From assembly GCF_000231055.2 (NCBI RefSeq), contig NZ_CM001466.1, positions 664,126-728,125 on the forward strand: 64,000 nt of DNA, written 5' to 3'. Both the position numbers and the translations under genes were made by a program. Under the pieces are notes generated by a model. That model saw only the letters and a list, made by a program, of their open reading frames with translations. It ran no database searches and was not told where the DNA came from. Positions 62,515-64,000 of this stretch are shown here, one piece after another (within the stretch, counting starts at the first letter, position 1; every line of letters starts with the position of its first letter). The stretch is from Saccharomonospora azurea NA-128. GTDB taxonomy: Bacteria > Actinomycetota > Actinomycetes > Mycobacteriales > Pseudonocardiaceae.

Positions 62515-64000
62515 TCACGCCAGCCCCACCACCTGACCGGACTCGTCGATGTCGATGTGCTCCGCGGCCGGGTGGGAGGACAGGCCGGGCATCGTGCGCA
62601 TGTCCCCGCAGATCGGGTAGACGAAGCCCGCACCGGCCGACGCCCGCACCTCGCGCACCGGAAGCCGCCACCCGGTGGGCGCGCCCTTGCGGCTCGGGTC
62701 GTCCGACAACGACAGGTGCGTCTTGGCGATGCACACCGGCAACGCATCGAACCCGCACCGCGTGTAGGTGTCGAGCTGCCGTCGCGCGAGAGGGCTGAGG
62801 TCGATGCCGTCGGCGCCGTACATCCGCCGCGCCACCACGTCGATCTTCTCCGCGAGCGGGAGGTCCGTCGGATAGAGGTGGGTGAACTCCGCCGGTTGCT
62901 CGCAGGCCGCCGCCACGGCGTCCGCGAGCTCGGCCGCCCCCTTGCCGCCCTTCGCGGCGTGGGTGCTCACGGCCGCGCGCACCCCCTCCTCGGCGGCGAT
63001 GTCCAGAATGGCCCTGTGCTCGCTGTCGAAGTCGCCCGGGAACGCGTTCACCGCCACGACCGGCGTGACACCGTGTGCCCGGATGTTGGCGAGCTGCCGG
63101 CGGAGGTTCCCCGCGCCCGCGTACACGTCGTCCGGGCTCTCCTGCACCATCTCGTCGGGCAACGGCCGTCCCGCCACCACGCGGTAGCGGCCCGAGTGCA
63201 CCTTCATCGCGCGCACGGTGGCCACCACCACCGCGGCGTCGGGCACGAGCCCCGACGCACGGCACTTGATGTTGAAGAACCGCTCGGCGCCCATGTCGGC
63301 ACCGAAACCGGCTTCCGTGACGAGGTAGTCGCCGCACCGGATGCCCACGAGGTCGGCCACCACCGACGAGTTGCCGTGCGCGATGTTGCCGAACGGTCCA
63401 CAGTGGATGAGAACGGGAGTCTGCTCCACCGACTGCAGCAGGTTCGGTTTGACCGCCTCCCGCAGCTGCACGCACATCGCTCCCGCGGCCTTGAGCTGCT
63501 CCGCGGTCACCGCTTCGCCGTCGCTGTCGTAGCCGACGACGATGCGGCCGAGCCGGTTGCGCAGATCCCGCAGCGACGAACACAGCGCCAGGATCGCCAT
63601 CACCTCGGACGCCGCCGTGATGTCGAACCCGGTCTGCCGCGGGATCCCGTCCTGCCGACCGCCCAGCCCGGTGACGATCTGCCGCAGATCGCGGTCGTTG
63701 ACGTCGAGCACGCGCCGCCAGGTGATGCTCCACGGATCGAGTCCGAGGGCGTTGCCCTTGTGCAGGTGGTTGTCCACCATGGCCGCCAGCAGGTTGTGCG
63801 CGCCGGTGACCGCGTGCAGGTCGCCGGTGAGGTGCAGGTTCACGGTCTCCATCGGCACCACCTGCGCGTACCCGCCACCGGCCGCGCCGCCCTTGATCCC
63901 GAACGTCGGGCCCATCGACGATTGCCGGATGGCGATGACCGCGCGCTTGCCCAGGTGCGCGAAACCCTGACCCAATCCCACCGTGGTGGTCGTCTTCCCC
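62515..64000 (-). CDS. fhs: Formate-tetrahydrofolate ligase, N-terminus cut by window edge
   Basis: About 495 residues are visible; the frame is open at base 64000, and some 60 N-terminal residues are missing. The ATP-binding loop GKTTTTVGLGQG lies at the edge. FGIKGGAAGGGYAQVVPM, NLHLTGDLHAVTGAHNLLAA and TEAGFGADMGAERFFNIKCR are hallmark FTHFS segments. The enzyme forms 10-formyl-THF from formate, THF and ATP. Together with the downstream dimethylglycine-dehydrogenase-like gene it suggests a folate one-carbon operon. Confidence 0.95.
   Translation of the reverse strand, partial: GKTTTTVGLGQGFAHLGKRAVIAIRQSSMGPTFGIKGGAAGGGYAQVVPMETVNLHLTGDLHAVTGAHNLLAAMVDNHLHKGNALGLDPWSITWRRVLDVNDRDLRQIVTGLGGRQDGIPRQTGFDITAASEVMAILALCSSLRDLRNRLGRIVVGYDSDGEAVTAEQLKAAGAMCVQLREAVKPNLLQSVEQTPVLIHCGPFGNIAHGNSSVVADLVGIRCGDYLVTEAGFGADMGAERFFNIKCRASGLVPDAAVVVATVRAMKVHSGRYRVVAGRPLPDEMVQESPDDVYAGAGNLRRQLANIRAHGVTPVVAVNAFPGDFDSEHRAILDIAAEEGVRAAVSTHAAKGGKGAAELADAVAAACEQPAEFTHLYPTDLPLAEKIDVVARRMYGADGIDLSPLARRQLDTYTRCGFDALPVCIAKTHLSLSDDPSRKGAPTGWRLPVREVRASAGAGFVYPICGDMRTMPGLSSHPAAEHIDIDESGQVVGLA

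Overview
This window is bacterial chromosomal DNA of high G+C content. The coding strands show the strong third-position G/C bias of actinobacteria. Several gene families point to a Pseudonocardiaceae-like actinomycete (Amycolatopsis/Saccharomonospora type): DUF3097, the SCO1664/DUF3090/MSMEG_4193 set, LppL, an MptB-like mannosyltransferase, F420-linked oxidoreductases, type VII secretion proteins and a TCGAAC-N4-GTTCGA LexA box. The genus is an inference. About 57 protein genes are supported; no rRNA, tRNA, CRISPR array, integrase or transposase was seen.

Layout. Bases 1-4.1 kb (minus strand) carry an SPFH/NfeD membrane-scaffold pair, DUF3097, and the SCO1664 and DUF3090 genes. Bases 4.2-21.5 kb form a peptide-handling block: an S9 peptidase, an S66 LD-carboxypeptidase, a PPOX protein, an MptB-like mannosyltransferase, a complete peptide ABC importer, divergent M55 and M20 peptidases, malate dehydrogenase, a damaged lipoprotein gene, a TIGR02206 membrane protein and an M3 peptidase. 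Bases 21.5-26.7 kb resume the conserved actinobacterial neighbourhood with the MSMEG_4193-type phosphatase, uppP, an LLM oxidoreductase, an aldo/keto reductase, an LppL-like lipoprotein and DUF5703. The 4-21 kb block therefore appears to split a neighbourhood that is contiguous in mycobacteria.

Bases 26.8-33.7 kb hold an unrecognised gene behind a consensus LexA box, a flavin oxidase divergent from a WYL regulator, a YrdC-family protein, and an adenylylsulfate kinase divergent from a sulfotransferase. Bases 33.7-41.8 kb contain a three-subunit molybdenum hydroxylase of the form II CoxL type, a phytoene-dehydrogenase-like flavoprotein with an SRPBCC partner, and a BASS transporter. Bases 42-49 kb contain an operon-like group of DUF2231, a glycogen-debranching-type glycosidase and a GT4 glycosyltransferase, followed by a secreted DUF6351 protein and a stand-alone ATP-dependent DNA ligase. 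Bases 49-53.2 kb hold a LysR regulator divergent from a DUF1801/VOC pair, PhzF and a SAM methyltransferase.

Bases 53.6-59.6 kb hold the most striking element: a type VII secretion-linked Rhs polymorphic toxin with an EspC-like partner and a YbaB-like protein. Its C-terminal tip is unrecognised and lower in G+C. The module is bracketed by a directly repeated composite intergenic element. The window ends with a dimethylglycine-dehydrogenase-like gene and a formate-tetrahydrofolate ligase (cut by the edge). They are separated by three 75-bp tandem repeats that copy the ribosome-binding site. At least seven genes have a TAGNNT -10 hexamer only 6-8 nt before the start codon, suggesting leaderless transcripts.
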